NCBI GenBank assembly: GCA_001604585.1
Contig: LVBW01000038.1
Span: 1 to 49,104, forward strand
DNA length: 49,104 bases
Source of the DNA: Puniceicoccales bacterium Verruco_02
GTDB lineage: Bacteria > Verrucomicrobiota > Verrucomicrobiia > Opitutales > Oceanipulchritudinaceae
Reading direction: 5' to 3'
This document shows, one piece after another, positions 41,646 through 49,104 of the stretch. Made by a program: the position numbers and the translations under genes. Numbering within the stretch: position 1 is the first letter of the stretch; each line of letters starts with the position of its first letter. Under the pieces are notes generated by a model, which worked only from the letters and a program-made list of their open reading frames with translations, did no database searches and had not been told where the DNA came from.

Positions 41646-42758
41646 ATGGACTTGACTGACATACTTATCATGCTTCTGAAGGCCGTCGTGGTGGTGGTCC
41701 TCGTAATGGCAATTGCGGGTTACTCCGTTGTGGGCGAGCGCAAGGTGGCAAGCTGGGCGCAGGGGCGCCTGGGGCCGAACCGCACGACGATTCCGCTCCT
41801 TGGCTCTATCCCCGTGATTGGCCGCATCCTGACGCGCCTTGGCATTTTTCAGCTCCCGGCCGACGGTGCCAAGTTTCTCTTCAAGGAAGAGCCGCTGCCC
41901 GGCCATGTGAACAAGTTTTACTACATCCTCGCGCCCATCATCTCCTTCCTGCCCCCGATGATCATCCTCACGGTGCTGCCCTATGGCCAGTTCGTGAAGG
42001 ACGGCGTAATGGAGGCCGTGGCCTTGTCGCAGACCGATGTTGGCATACTCTTTGTGATGGCCGTATCCAGCATCAGCGTTTACGGCCTCATACTTGCTGG
42101 CTGGGCGGCCAATTCCAAGTTCCCTTTCCTAGGCGGGATACGTGCCAGCTCGCAGATGATTTCCTACGAGCTTTGCATCGGCCTTTCGCTGTTGCCCGTG
42201 TTCATGTGGACGGGCGGCACGCTGGACCTATTTGCCGTGGTGCAGGCGCAGGGTGGGGTGCTTTTTGGCGAGAGCATTGGTCTTCCCAAGTGGTTCATCA
42301 TTTATCAGCCCCTGTCGGCCCTGTTGTATCTAGTGGCCCTCTTTGCCGAGACCAACCGCCTGCCCTTCGACATGCCCGAGAGCGAGACGGACCTAGTGGG
42401 CGGCTTCCACACCGAGTATGGCGCGTTCAAGTTCGGCCTCTTTTTCGTGGGCGAATACGCGCACATGGTCGTTGGATCGGCCATTTTCAGCATAGTCTTC
42501 CTTGGCGGCTGGAGTATTCCCTTCCTTCCCCTCTCGGCATATCCTGAGGGCATACTCGGGGCGCTGCTTTCGGTAGTCGTGCTGGCGGCCAAGGTGATAT
42601 TCCTGCTCTTCTTCTTCATGTGGGTGCGCTGGACATTGCCGCGCTTCCGCTACGACCAAGTGATGAACCTCGGATGGAAGGTGCTGATGCCTCTGGCAGT
42701 GGCCAACCTTCTGGCCTACATGGTGATAATGGCAATCATGCCGGGTGCGCTTCTGTAA
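41646..42758 (+). CDS. nuoH: NADH-quinone oxidoreductase subunit H
   Basis: NuoH is the membrane subunit that forms the quinone chamber where the peripheral and membrane arms meet. The 370 residues are mostly hydrophobic with eight or so helices. Signatures are MAIAGYSVVGERKVASWAQGRLGPNRT near the N-terminus, SKFPFLGGIRASSQMISYELCIGLSLLPV in the middle, LFAETNRLPFDMPESETDLVGGFHTEYG (the Glu/Asp-rich loop lining the quinone path) and a C-terminal WVRWTLPRFRYDQVMNLGWKVLMPLAVANL. It follows nuoG by 51 bp. The next gene is not nuoI but a potassium channel. Confidence 0.97.
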   Translation: MDLTDILIMLLKAVVVVVLVMAIAGYSVVGERKVASWAQGRLGPNRTTIPLLGSIPVIGRILTRLGIFQLPADGAKFLFKEEPLPGHVNKFYYILAPIISFLPPMIILTVLPYGQFVKDGVMEAVALSQTDVGILFVMAVSSISVYGLILAGWAANSKFPFLGGIRASSQMISYELCIGLSLLPVFMWTGGTLDLFAVVQAQGGVLFGESIGLPKWFIIYQPLSALLYLVALFAETNRLPFDMPESETDLVGGFHTEYGAFKFGLFFVGEYAHMVVGSAIFSIVFLGGWSIPFLPLSAYPEGILGALLSVVVLAAKVIFLLFFFMWVRWTLPRFRYDQVMNLGWKVLMPLAVANLLAYMVIMAIMPGALL

Positions 42759-42800
42759 ATTGCCGATCTGCCCGCATAACCAAGCGGCAAAGAGCCTAAA

Positions 42801-43601
42801 ATGATGCAAGCACGCAACGACAGTTCAGACGGCGCCGGAGTGGGCGTCATGGACCTGTTTGTCGGCATTGTGTCGATTTATTCCATACTTCTGCTCGCCG
42901 TTGACCTTTCGATGGATCTTTCGCCCGAGCTGTCGGAAATGCTGATGTGGGCTGACAACGGCCTCTGTATATTATTCCTTAGCGACCTTGCCTACCGCTT
43001 TTACAAGAGCGATGACAAGCTCAGCTTCTGGAAATGGGGCTGGCTGGACCTTCTTGCGAGCATACCAATGCTGCCTTGGTTCCGCTGGGCGCGTTCGGTA
43101 CGCCTTGTCCGTATCCTGCGCATACTGCGAGCTTACCGCGGTCTGCGGATGCTGCATCAGCAGCTTACACTACGCCGCAGCGCCACGCTTGCCTCGTCGG
43201 TGTTCCTGTTGTTCTACACCGTTGTAATGATCAGCACTCCGGCCATCCTCATAGCGGAAAGTGGGGCTGTTGAGGCAAATATTCGCACGCCGGGTCAGGC
43301 GCTTTGGTGGGTTTTCGCGACGATGAGCACAGTTGGTTATGGGGACTTTTACCCCGTTACGGCAGCCGGGCGCATCGTAGGAGCCTTTACGATGATGCTC
43401 GGCATAGGCCTGTTTGGCATGGCAATGGCATCGCTGATGTCCTTGTTCGGCTTCAGCCAGGCGGGGGCATCGCAAGACGAACTGCTCGCAATTAGAGCCG
43501 AGGTGGAACAACTCAAGGCCACCCTCGCGGGTGGTACCGCTCTAGATGGAGAGGACGCCACCTACGGCAATGATTGCAAGATGCAACGGAAAACCTTTTA
43601 A
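42801..43601 (+). CDS. Voltage-gated potassium channel inserted in the nuo operon
   Basis: This 266-residue six-helix channel subunit would assemble as a tetramer in the inner membrane. S1-S3 lie at about 15-90. The S4 voltage sensor has arginines at 95, 98, 101, 104, 107, 110, 113 and 116, exactly every third residue. S5 is at about 127-152, the pore helix ends in the K+ selectivity filter TVGYGD (177-182), and S6 is at about 192-217. A C-terminal helix (QDELLAIRAEVEQLKATL) looks like a short tetramerisation coiled coil. It lies 42 bp after nuoH and ends 12 bp before nuoI, same strand, so it is almost certainly co-transcribed with complex I genes. No ligand-binding (RCK or cNMP) domain is present. 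The alternative ATG at 42849 would remove part of the N-terminus. Confidence 0.93.
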   Translation: MMQARNDSSDGAGVGVMDLFVGIVSIYSILLLAVDLSMDLSPELSEMLMWADNGLCILFLSDLAYRFYKSDDKLSFWKWGWLDLLASIPMLPWFRWARSVRLVRILRILRAYRGLRMLHQQLTLRRSATLASSVFLLFYTVVMISTPAILIAESGAVEANIRTPGQALWWVFATMSTVGYGDFYPVTAAGRIVGAFTMMLGIGLFGMAMASLMSLFGFSQAGASQDELLAIRAEVEQLKATLAGGTALDGEDATYGNDCKMQRKTF

Positions 43602-43613
43602 ACAGACCGGAAC

Positions 43614-44159
43614 ATGGCCATCAAAGTCCTACACCGCAAGCCGCTTACTCTGGCTGAACGCACCTACATCCTGCCCATACTGAGCGGGTTGCGCATCACG
43701 CTGCGCAACATGATAAAGGCCCCGGTGACGCTCGAATACCCCGAGGAAAAACCAGCCATTCCCAAAGGCTATCGTGGCGTGCCCACTCTGGTCAAAGACC
43801 CGAACGGGCGCGAGAAGTGCGTATCCTGCCAGCTTTGCGAATTTGTCTGCCCGCCCAAGGCCATACGCATAACACCCGGTGAGATAGTGGATCCGGCCAA
43901 CGCCCATGTGGAAAAGGCCCCGAAGGACTTCGAGCTGAACATGCTCCGCTGCATCTACTGCGGCCTTTGCGAGGAAGTCTGTCCGGAGCAGGCTATAGTT
44001 CTTCAGGACATTTATTCGATGAACTCCGAAACCCGCGAGGAGATAGTCCTGCACAAGGACAAGCTCTACGAACTTGGCGGCACCCTGCCGGATGCGCATT
44101 TCAAGTGGGACAAAAAGAAGAAGGCCGCAGACGAGGCCGCCCACGGAGGTCACCACTAA
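43614..44159 (+). CDS. nuoI: NADH-quinone oxidoreductase subunit I
   Basis: NuoI carries clusters N6a and N6b, passing electrons toward N2 and quinone. The 181 residues have two ferredoxin-type [4Fe-4S] motifs: CVSCQLCEFVCPPKAI and CIYCGLCEEVCPEQAI. The N-terminal part (YPEEKPAIPKGYRGVPTL) and the region between the clusters are typical. The C-terminus is Lys/His-rich (KKKKAADEAAHGGHH). The ATG at 43614 follows the channel stop by 12 bases. No abnormality was seen. Confidence 0.97.
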   Translation: MAIKVLHRKPLTLAERTYILPILSGLRITLRNMIKAPVTLEYPEEKPAIPKGYRGVPTLVKDPNGREKCVSCQLCEFVCPPKAIRITPGEIVDPANAHVEKAPKDFELNMLRCIYCGLCEEVCPEQAIVLQDIYSMNSETREEIVLHKDKLYELGGTLPDAHFKWDKKKKAADEAAHGGHH

Positions 44160-44213
44160 GAGCGGCCAATTCGCAGGCCCCACGCCCCCATTTCCCAAGC
44201 CGACAGGACGAAC

Positions 44214-44744
44214 ATGATGCACGACGTGCTCTTTTACCTATTTGCCGCCATGACGCTGGCCCCTGCACTCCTTCTTGTGTGCAGCCGCAACACCGTCAAC
44301 GCCGCCATGCTGATGATCGTGTCCTTCATTGGCGCGGCATCGCTCTTTGCCCTGCTTCAGGCCTACCTCCTGGCCGTGCTTCAGGTCATGGTGTATGCCG
44401 GGGCCGTGGTTGTGCTCTTCCTTTTCATAATCATGCTGCTAGATGTGGGGCACGAGGGGAGGCTGCGCGCAGCCCTCTCAAAGCTCGTCGCGCCTCTGGC
44501 CTTTTTCGCTGCCCTTGGCTGCTGCTCTGTGCTGGCCATACTCTCCGGAAGGGGAGGGGAGGCCCCCGCAGGGCTTGAGGCCTCGCCCGCTGCCAGTGCC
44601 GAGAGCTTTGGCATGTTGCTCTTTACCAAGTATCAGCTTGCCTTCGAGCTGACGGGCTTTTTGCTGCTCGCCGCAATGGTGGGCGTCATCTTCATATCTA
44701 GGCGTGCAATTCCCGCCGGAAACCGTACCGAGGGGAAGGAATAA
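44214..44744 (+). CDS. nuoJ: NADH-quinone oxidoreductase subunit J
   Basis: NuoJ is a small membrane subunit beside NuoK; its TM3 pi-bulge is involved in coupling. The 176 residues have five hydrophobic helices, including the conserved VLQVMVYAGAVVVLFLFIIMLLD that forms TM3. A Gly/Glu/Ala-rich loop at about 105-130 precedes the last helix. Two adjacent ATGs at 44214 and 44217 are both possible starts. It lies 54 bp after nuoI and 6 bp before nuoK. Confidence 0.95.
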   Translation: MMHDVLFYLFAAMTLAPALLLVCSRNTVNAAMLMIVSFIGAASLFALLQAYLLAVLQVMVYAGAVVVLFLFIIMLLDVGHEGRLRAALSKLVAPLAFFAALGCCSVLAILSGRGGEAPAGLEASPAASAESFGMLLFTKYQLAFELTGFLLLAAMVGVIFISRRAIPAGNRTEGKE

Positions 44745-44750
44745 GCTACC

Positions 44751-45074
44751 ATGCTGCCAGTCGCTCTCAACCATTACCTGATCGTCGCCGCCCTGCTGTT
44801 CTGCACGGGCTTTGCAGGCGTTTTGCTGCGGCGCAACGTGATAGTCGTCTTCATGTGCCTTGAGCTTATGCTCAACGCGGCCAATATCGCGCTAGTGGCC
44901 TTTTCCCGCTACAACGCCACGGTCGAACGCCCCATGATGGACGGCAACGTATTCGTCTTTTTTGTCATTACAGTGGCCGCCGCAGAGGTTGCCACGGGAC
45001 TTGCGATCATCGTGGCCCTGTACCGCAGGCGCGGTACCGTGATGGCCGACGATCTCACTGCGCTAAAGAAATAA
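44751..45074 (+). CDS. nuoK: NADH-quinone oxidoreductase subunit K
   Basis: NuoK is a three-helix MrpC-like subunit of the proton-pumping chain. The 107 residues contain the two buried glutamates needed for pumping: Glu38 in [18 protein letters not shown] and Glu79 in [18 protein letters not shown] (E. coli Glu36 and Glu72). The loop between them is a few residues longer than in E. coli, with PMMDGNVF. It starts 6 bp after nuoJ and ends 4 bp before nuoL. Confidence 0.97.
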   Translation: MLPVALNHYLIVAALLFCTGFAGVLLRRNVIVVFMCLELMLNAANIALVAFSRYNATVERPMMDGNVFVFFVITVAAAEVATGLAIIVALYRRRGTVMADDLTALKK

Positions 45075-45078
45075 GGCC

Positions 45079-46929
45079 ATGACGCGGACCCTTCTTACAA
45101 TCCTTCTTTGCCCGCTACTTGCGGCCGCCCTCATCGCCCTTTTCGGGCGCAGTCGCGGCCGCCTATCCGCTGGCATATCCATACTCTCTGCCGCTGCGCA
45201 GATGGCGCTGACCCTTCGCCTGCTCTTCGGCGGCTGGGACGGCCTGCCTTTCAGCGATAGCATACGCTGGATGACCCTTGGCAGCCTGAATCTGGACATG
45301 GGCTTTTACTTCAACGACATGTCGGCCCTGTTGCTGATGGTCGTAACCGTGGTGGGCTTCCTCATCCACGTATTTGCCTTTGGCTATTCGGATCATGACA
45401 AGTGCCGGGGCCGCTTCTTTGGCGGGCTCTCGCTATTCATGTTTTCGATGACGGGCATCGTCGTATCGGGCAACCTGTTCATGATGTTCGTGTTCTGGGA
45501 ACTGGTCGGCTTCTGCTCATACATGCTCATCGGCCACTACCTGAGCGCCGAGGCAAGCTCCGCGGCCAAGAAGGCCTTCATTGTCAACCGCGTGGGCGAC
45601 TTCGGCTTTCTAATCGGCATTATCTGGTGCTTCTGGCAGTTCGGCACGGTGAACCTCGCGGATCTTCCCGCCGCCATGAGCGCAAGCCCAGCCGCTGCGG
45701 GCACGCTTACGGCCATCGGTCTTCTCCTTTTCTGCGGCGTACTGGGCAAGAGTGCTCAGATGCCCCTGCATGTGTGGCTGCCGGACGCCATGGCAGGCCC
45801 GACGCCTGTCTCCGCCCTCATACACGCCGCGACAATGGTCGCCGCCGGTGTGTATCTACTTGGCAGGGTGCAGTTTATCTTTACGCCGGACGCGCTGAAC
45901 GTCATTCTTGCAGTCGGCCTTGTGACGGCTCTTTACTCGGCCATCTGCGCCTTTGGTCAGACTGACATCAAGAAGATACTGGCCTATTCGACGCTTTCCC
46001 AGCTCGGCTTCATGGTGAGCGCATTTGCCCTAGTCGGCGGCATGGAGGGCGCGGCAAGTTCGCAGTTCCACCTTACCACACACGCCTTTTTCAAGGCCCT
46101 GCTCTTTCTTGGCGCAGGCAGCGTCATTCACGCCAGTCACCACGAGCAGGACATTTACAAGATGGGCGGTCTCTGGAAGAAGATGCCCCTTACCTTTGCA
46201 ACCTTTCTTGTGGCCACGCTGGCCATTGCGGGCCTGCCATATCTATCGGGCTTTTTCTCCAAGGACGCCATACTGCTCCTTGCCTGGCACAACAGCCCGG
46301 CGGCGTTCTACACTCTGGTCTTTGCCTCACTGTTGACGGCCACCTACATGGGCCGAATCATCTTTGTCGCCTTTCTTGGCAAGCCGCGCAGCGAGGCCGC
46401 AGAGCACGCGCACGAGAGCCGAATCGACATGGTGCTGCCCCTGCTTGTTCTGGCAGTTATGGCCGTTCTTGGCGGCTATACCGGCCTATATCCAGAGGCT
46501 CTCTCGCATTATCTGCATCAGCATGTGCCACATGCCGAAGGCAGCGAGCACACGATGATTCTGCTTATTTCCGCAGCACTGTCCCTTGGCGGTATGCTCA
46601 TTGCGTTCCTGCTCTACTATCGCCCGGATGCCAAGGCGGACACTGTGCAGCGCAGGCTGCCGGCCCTCTTCGCCCTGCTCAAGGGCAAGTTATGGTTCGA
46701 CGAGCTTTACCTCTTTTACGTAAACGGCATTCAGCAGAGGCTGGCCAATGTTGCAGCGTTCTTGGAGCAGGTGCTCATTCAGGGTTTCTGCGTCCGCGGT
46801 TCGGGCGGGGTGTCGGGCCTTATCGGTGTCGCCCTTCGCAGGGCACACACGGGCCGCCTCAACACTTATCTTTACTGGTTCGCCGCTGGCGTACTCATTT
46901 TCTGGATCTACTCATCGGGGGTTCTCTAA
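45079..46929 (+). CDS. nuoL: NADH-quinone oxidoreductase subunit L
   Basis: NuoL is the distal antiporter-like proton-pumping subunit with the long lateral helix. The 616 residues match E. coli length (613). Visible hallmarks are the conserved TM5 glutamate Glu141 in FVFWELVGFCSYMLIG, the VNRVGDFGFLIG motif, KSAQMPLHVWLPDAMAGPTPVSALIHAATMVAAGVYLL and DIKKILAYSTLSQLGFM. THAFFKALLFLGAGSVIHA follows, and the C-terminal part contains helix HL and a last TM helix (WFAAGVLIFWIYSSG). It starts 4 bp after the nuoK stop. Confidence 0.97.
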   Translation: MTRTLLTILLCPLLAAALIALFGRSRGRLSAGISILSAAAQMALTLRLLFGGWDGLPFSDSIRWMTLGSLNLDMGFYFNDMSALLLMVVTVVGFLIHVFAFGYSDHDKCRGRFFGGLSLFMFSMTGIVVSGNLFMMFVFWELVGFCSYMLIGHYLSAEASSAAKKAFIVNRVGDFGFLIGIIWCFWQFGTVNLADLPAAMSASPAAAGTLTAIGLLLFCGVLGKSAQMPLHVWLPDAMAGPTPVSALIHAATMVAAGVYLLGRVQFIFTPDALNVILAVGLVTALYSAICAFGQTDIKKILAYSTLSQLGFMVSAFALVGGMEGAASSQFHLTTHAFFKALLFLGAGSVIHASHHEQDIYKMGGLWKKMPLTFATFLVATLAIAGLPYLSGFFSKDAILLLAWHNSPAAFYTLVFASLLTATYMGRIIFVAFLGKPRSEAAEHAHESRIDMVLPLLVLAVMAVLGGYTGLYPEALSHYLHQHVPHAEGSEHTMILLISAALSLGGMLIAFLLYYRPDAKADTVQRRLPALFALLKGKLWFDELYLFYVNGIQQRLANVAAFLEQVLIQGFCVRGSGGVSGLIGVALRRAHTGRLNTYLYWFAAGVLIFWIYSSGVL

Positions 46930-46932
46930 GCG

Positions 46933-48492
46933 ATGGAAGGCTTCACCTGTCCCTTTTCCTTAACATATAGCGCGCTGCTGTTCTGGACAGTGGCCGTGCC
47001 CTTGGCCGCGTCTTTGCCGCTGCTGTTGGGCTGCCTTAAGGGCACTCCGGCAAGGCTCTTGGCTGCGCTGGGCGCGATGTTGCCACTGCTCGGCGCTCTG
47101 TATCTGGCGGCCCACTATGCGGGTGCCTACACTGTCGGCGGCTATGCCTTTTACTGCAATGCGCAGCTTGGCCTACCAGCGGCTGGTATCGCCCTGAAGC
47201 TGGGCCTGAACGGCATATCGCTGCCCATGTTCGTCATGGCGGCCATTGTCAGCTTCTGTGCGGTTCTTTACGCCATAGGCGGCAGGCAGGAGCGTCAATC
47301 CCTGTATCTGGGCCTTTTGCTCGTAATGAGCAGCGGCGTTCTGGGTCTTTTCGCATCCATTGACCTGTTCTATTTCTACTTTTTCCACGAACTGGCGCTC
47401 ATCCCGACCTTCATCATGATCGGCATATGGGGTGGCAAGGCCCGTCGCGTGGCAGCCATAGAGATGACCATTTACCTTACCCTGGGCGCAATGCTCGTGC
47501 TGGCGGGGCTTGTTGCGCTGTATGTGCTAAGCGGTCTCAACACTTTCGACTTCATTACGCTCAGGCAGGCAATCGCACAGAACCCGCTAGGCGAAGGCTC
47601 GCAGCACTGGATATACGGCCTTCTGCTCATCGGTTTTGGCATTCTTGTCTCGCTCTTCCCCTTTCACACCTGGGCACCTCGGGGCTATGCCAATGCGCCG
47701 GCCAGTGCCGCCATGCTGCACGCGGGCGTATTGAAAAAGTTCGGCCTCTACGGACTTATCCAGCTCATAGCCCCGCTGCTTCCCGTGGGAGCGGCATCGT
47801 GGACGGGTCTGCTCGTAGTCCTCGCCCTTTGCAACGTGCTCGTCATCGGCCTTATAACGATGGCGCAGAAAGACCTGCGCTACATGCTGGGGTACAGCTC
47901 CGTCATGCACATGGGCTATGCCTTCCTCGGCATCGCCACGATGGGCACCCTTGGCCTTGGCGCGGCGCTCATGATGATGTTCGCGCACGGGCTGGCAGTT
48001 GCGGCGCTTTTCCTCATGGCGGACTGCGTTGCAGTGCGCAACAGCGGGGAGACCGACATGGCCTCGATCGGCGGCATGGTGAAGCATACGCCCGTCTTTG
48101 CAGCCTTTTTTGCCGCAGCCACCTTTGCGAGTGCGGGCCTTCCCGGCTTTGCCAATTTCTGGGGAGAGCTGGGCATATTCACCGCTGTTTTCAAGATGAA
48201 CAGCACGGTGAGTGCCCTAGCCATTCTCGGCATCATAATCTCGGCCATCTACGGTCTGCGCGCCCTGGCGGCGATATTCTACGGCCCCCATTCAAAGGCT
48301 TACGAGCAGCGCATCGCCCAATACGGCGCTCCTGCCGACCTTCAGCCCTACGAGAAGCTACCCGTCATGATCCTTCTTGGCGCACTGATGTTCGCTGGCT
48401 TTTGGCCGCGAGCCGTCAGCGAACCTGTCAACGCCGAGCTTTCCTCACGCCAGCCAGCCGTAGCAGTCCAGACCGCAAACGCAGCCGAATAA
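46933..48492 (+). CDS. nuoM: NADH-quinone oxidoreductase subunit M
   Basis: NuoM is the middle antiporter-like pumping subunit of complex I. The 519 residues show the essential Glu153 in YFFHELALIPTFIMIGIWGG (E. coli Glu144), FPFHTWAPRGYANAPASAAMLHAGVLKKFGLYGL and KDLRYMLGYSSVMHMGYAFLG. The C-terminal pair GLPGFANFWGELGIF and ISAIYGLRALAAIFYGP follow. A tail of about 40 residues (ELSSRQPAVAVQTANAAE) is unremarkable. It begins 3 bases after the nuoL stop and is followed by nuoN after 15 bases. Confidence 0.97.
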   Translation: MEGFTCPFSLTYSALLFWTVAVPLAASLPLLLGCLKGTPARLLAALGAMLPLLGALYLAAHYAGAYTVGGYAFYCNAQLGLPAAGIALKLGLNGISLPMFVMAAIVSFCAVLYAIGGRQERQSLYLGLLLVMSSGVLGLFASIDLFYFYFFHELALIPTFIMIGIWGGKARRVAAIEMTIYLTLGAMLVLAGLVALYVLSGLNTFDFITLRQAIAQNPLGEGSQHWIYGLLLIGFGILVSLFPFHTWAPRGYANAPASAAMLHAGVLKKFGLYGLIQLIAPLLPVGAASWTGLLVVLALCNVLVIGLITMAQKDLRYMLGYSSVMHMGYAFLGIATMGTLGLGAALMMMFAHGLAVAALFLMADCVAVRNSGETDMASIGGMVKHTPVFAAFFAAATFASAGLPGFANFWGELGIFTAVFKMNSTVSALAILGIIISAIYGLRALAAIFYGPHSKAYEQRIAQYGAPADLQPYEKLPVMILLGALMFAGFWPRAVSEPVNAELSSRQPAVAVQTANAAE

Positions 48493-48507
48493 CAGGATTT
48501 ACCAGCC

Positions 48508-49104
48508 ATGCTTGAACAGGCACCCGAATACTTCCGTTCCCTAGCCCCCCAAATGGGCGACTGGGCCTCGATTGCGCTAGAGAGCGCCCTTGGCGCGTGG
48601 GCGCTGTGCGTACTCATGATCGAGGCCTTTCGTGGGCGTCGCCAGATAGGTTTCTCCCTTGCCGCGCCGCTCATGATTGTGCTGCTGGTATTTTCGCTTC
48701 GCAGCGCCTTTGCGATGGGATCTGGTGAACTGGTGACGCAGTTTGGCGGCATGATCGAGCAGAGCCGTCAGACGGAGCTGTTGCGCTCGTTCTTTCTTCT
48801 TTGCGGCGTCCTTGTCTGTCAGATAGGCGGGGTGACTCTGCGCAGGCAGAAGTTGGCGCGTGCAGAGTTCGACGTGCTTGTGATGATTGCCGTGGCGGGG
48901 CTGATGTTTCTTGCCCAGTGCAGGCACTTTGCGCTGCTCTTTGTGGCGCTGGAGATGATGTCCATCAGTATGTACGTGCTCGTGGCCTACATCCGCCACA
49001 GTGCCAGCTCTCTGGAGGCGGCGTTGAAGTATCTTGTGCAGAGCGGCTTGTCCTCGGCCCTGCTCCTGATGGGCATAGTGCTGCTCTACGGAGTGGCTGG
49101 CAAC
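48508..49104 (+). CDS. nuoN: NADH-quinone oxidoreductase subunit N (3' end cut by window edge)
   Basis: NuoN is the third antiporter-like subunit of complex I. The visible 199 residues include MGDWASIALESALGAWALCVLMIEAF at the N-terminus (TM1), DVLVMIAVAGLMFLAQCRHFALLFVALEMMSISMYVLVAY with the Glu of the LFVALE motif typical of TM5, and SLEAALKYLVQSGLSSALLLMGIVLLYG. The ATG at 48508 lies 15 bases after nuoM. The gene continues past 49104. Gene order nuoL-nuoM-nuoN is standard. Confidence 0.96.
   Translation, partial: MLEQAPEYFRSLAPQMGDWASIALESALGAWALCVLMIEAFRGRRQIGFSLAAPLMIVLLVFSLRSAFAMGSGELVTQFGGMIEQSRQTELLRSFFLLCGVLVCQIGGVTLRRQKLARAEFDVLVMIAVAGLMFLAQCRHFALLFVALEMMSISMYVLVAYIRHSASSLEAALKYLVQSGLSSALLLMGIVLLYGVAGN

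Noticed and set aside
1-49104. Search for tRNA, rRNA, CRISPR arrays, insertion sequences, prophage genes and parS sites
   Set aside because: By reading both strands I saw no cloverleaf-like or rRNA-like segment, no regularly spaced repeats, no transposase or integrase, and no parS-like 16-mer. A covariance-model scan would be the decisive test for small RNAs.

Overview
The window is GC-rich, densely coded bacterial chromosome from a flagellated, respiring, diderm (Gram-negative) organism. TolB, a LysM envelope protein, a complete type I NADH dehydrogenase block and a flagellar basal-body operon support this. I infer a member of Verrucomicrobiota (Opitutae-like) from the zinc-ligand-free L32, the RNase III-like protein close to plsX, and the weak Shine-Dalgarno sequences. 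That placement is a moderate-confidence inference (about 0.6), since no rRNA is present. I found no tRNA, rRNA, CRISPR array, insertion sequence or prophage. No gene-free stretch exceeds 300 bases.

Region 1 (1-9268, all minus strand) is housekeeping. It reads rpmF, plsX, a small secreted protein, an RNase III-fold protein and an RluD-type pseudouridine synthase. A candidate promoter and an acyl-CoA/ACP synthetase follow, then fmt, a LysM/coiled-coil envelope protein, parB and an ABC-F ATPase of the Uup type that runs off the left edge. Lipid synthesis, translation, envelope and chromosome segregation are mixed together. A DUF4139 (MuiA-like) secreted protein at 9486-11096 is on the plus strand.

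Region 2 (11212-24267, minus strand) is one long flagellar operon: flgB-flgC-fliE-fliF-fliG-fliH-fliI-fliJ-(MotE-like)-fliK-flgD-flgE-fliL-fliM-fliN-fliO-fliP. It encodes the rod base, MS ring, C ring, export ATPase complex, hook cap, hook and hook-length control, and the first export-gate subunit. fliQ, fliR, flhA, flhB, flgG, flagellin and motAB are not here. Divergent from flgB is a TetR-family regulator (24484-25110). A 29-bp near-perfect dyad lies just upstream of its start, and a strong terminator follows it.

Region 3 (25191-35690, minus strand) holds an M3 oligopeptidase, a SWIM-SNF2 helicase and an MECR-like enoyl reductase, the latter two translationally coupled. It then has a signalling pair: a 7-TM/coiled-coil/SpoIIE-type phosphatase and a membrane-anchored protein with a formylglycine-enzyme-like (SUMF1) C-terminus. 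A perfect 11-bp inverted repeat precedes that pair. A peroxiredoxin with its own candidate promoter and terminator ends the region.

Region 4 (35893-49104) has a lone lipoamide-dehydrogenase-like flavoprotein and tolB on plus, ychF on minus, and then a plus-strand complex I operon nuoG-nuoH-[voltage-gated K+ channel]-nuoI-nuoJ-nuoK-nuoL-nuoM-nuoN (nuoN cut by the right edge). The most unusual feature of the window is the voltage-gated potassium channel, with an eight-arginine S4 and a TVGYGD filter, sitting between nuoH and nuoI. NuoG has also lost three of the four cysteines of cluster N7.
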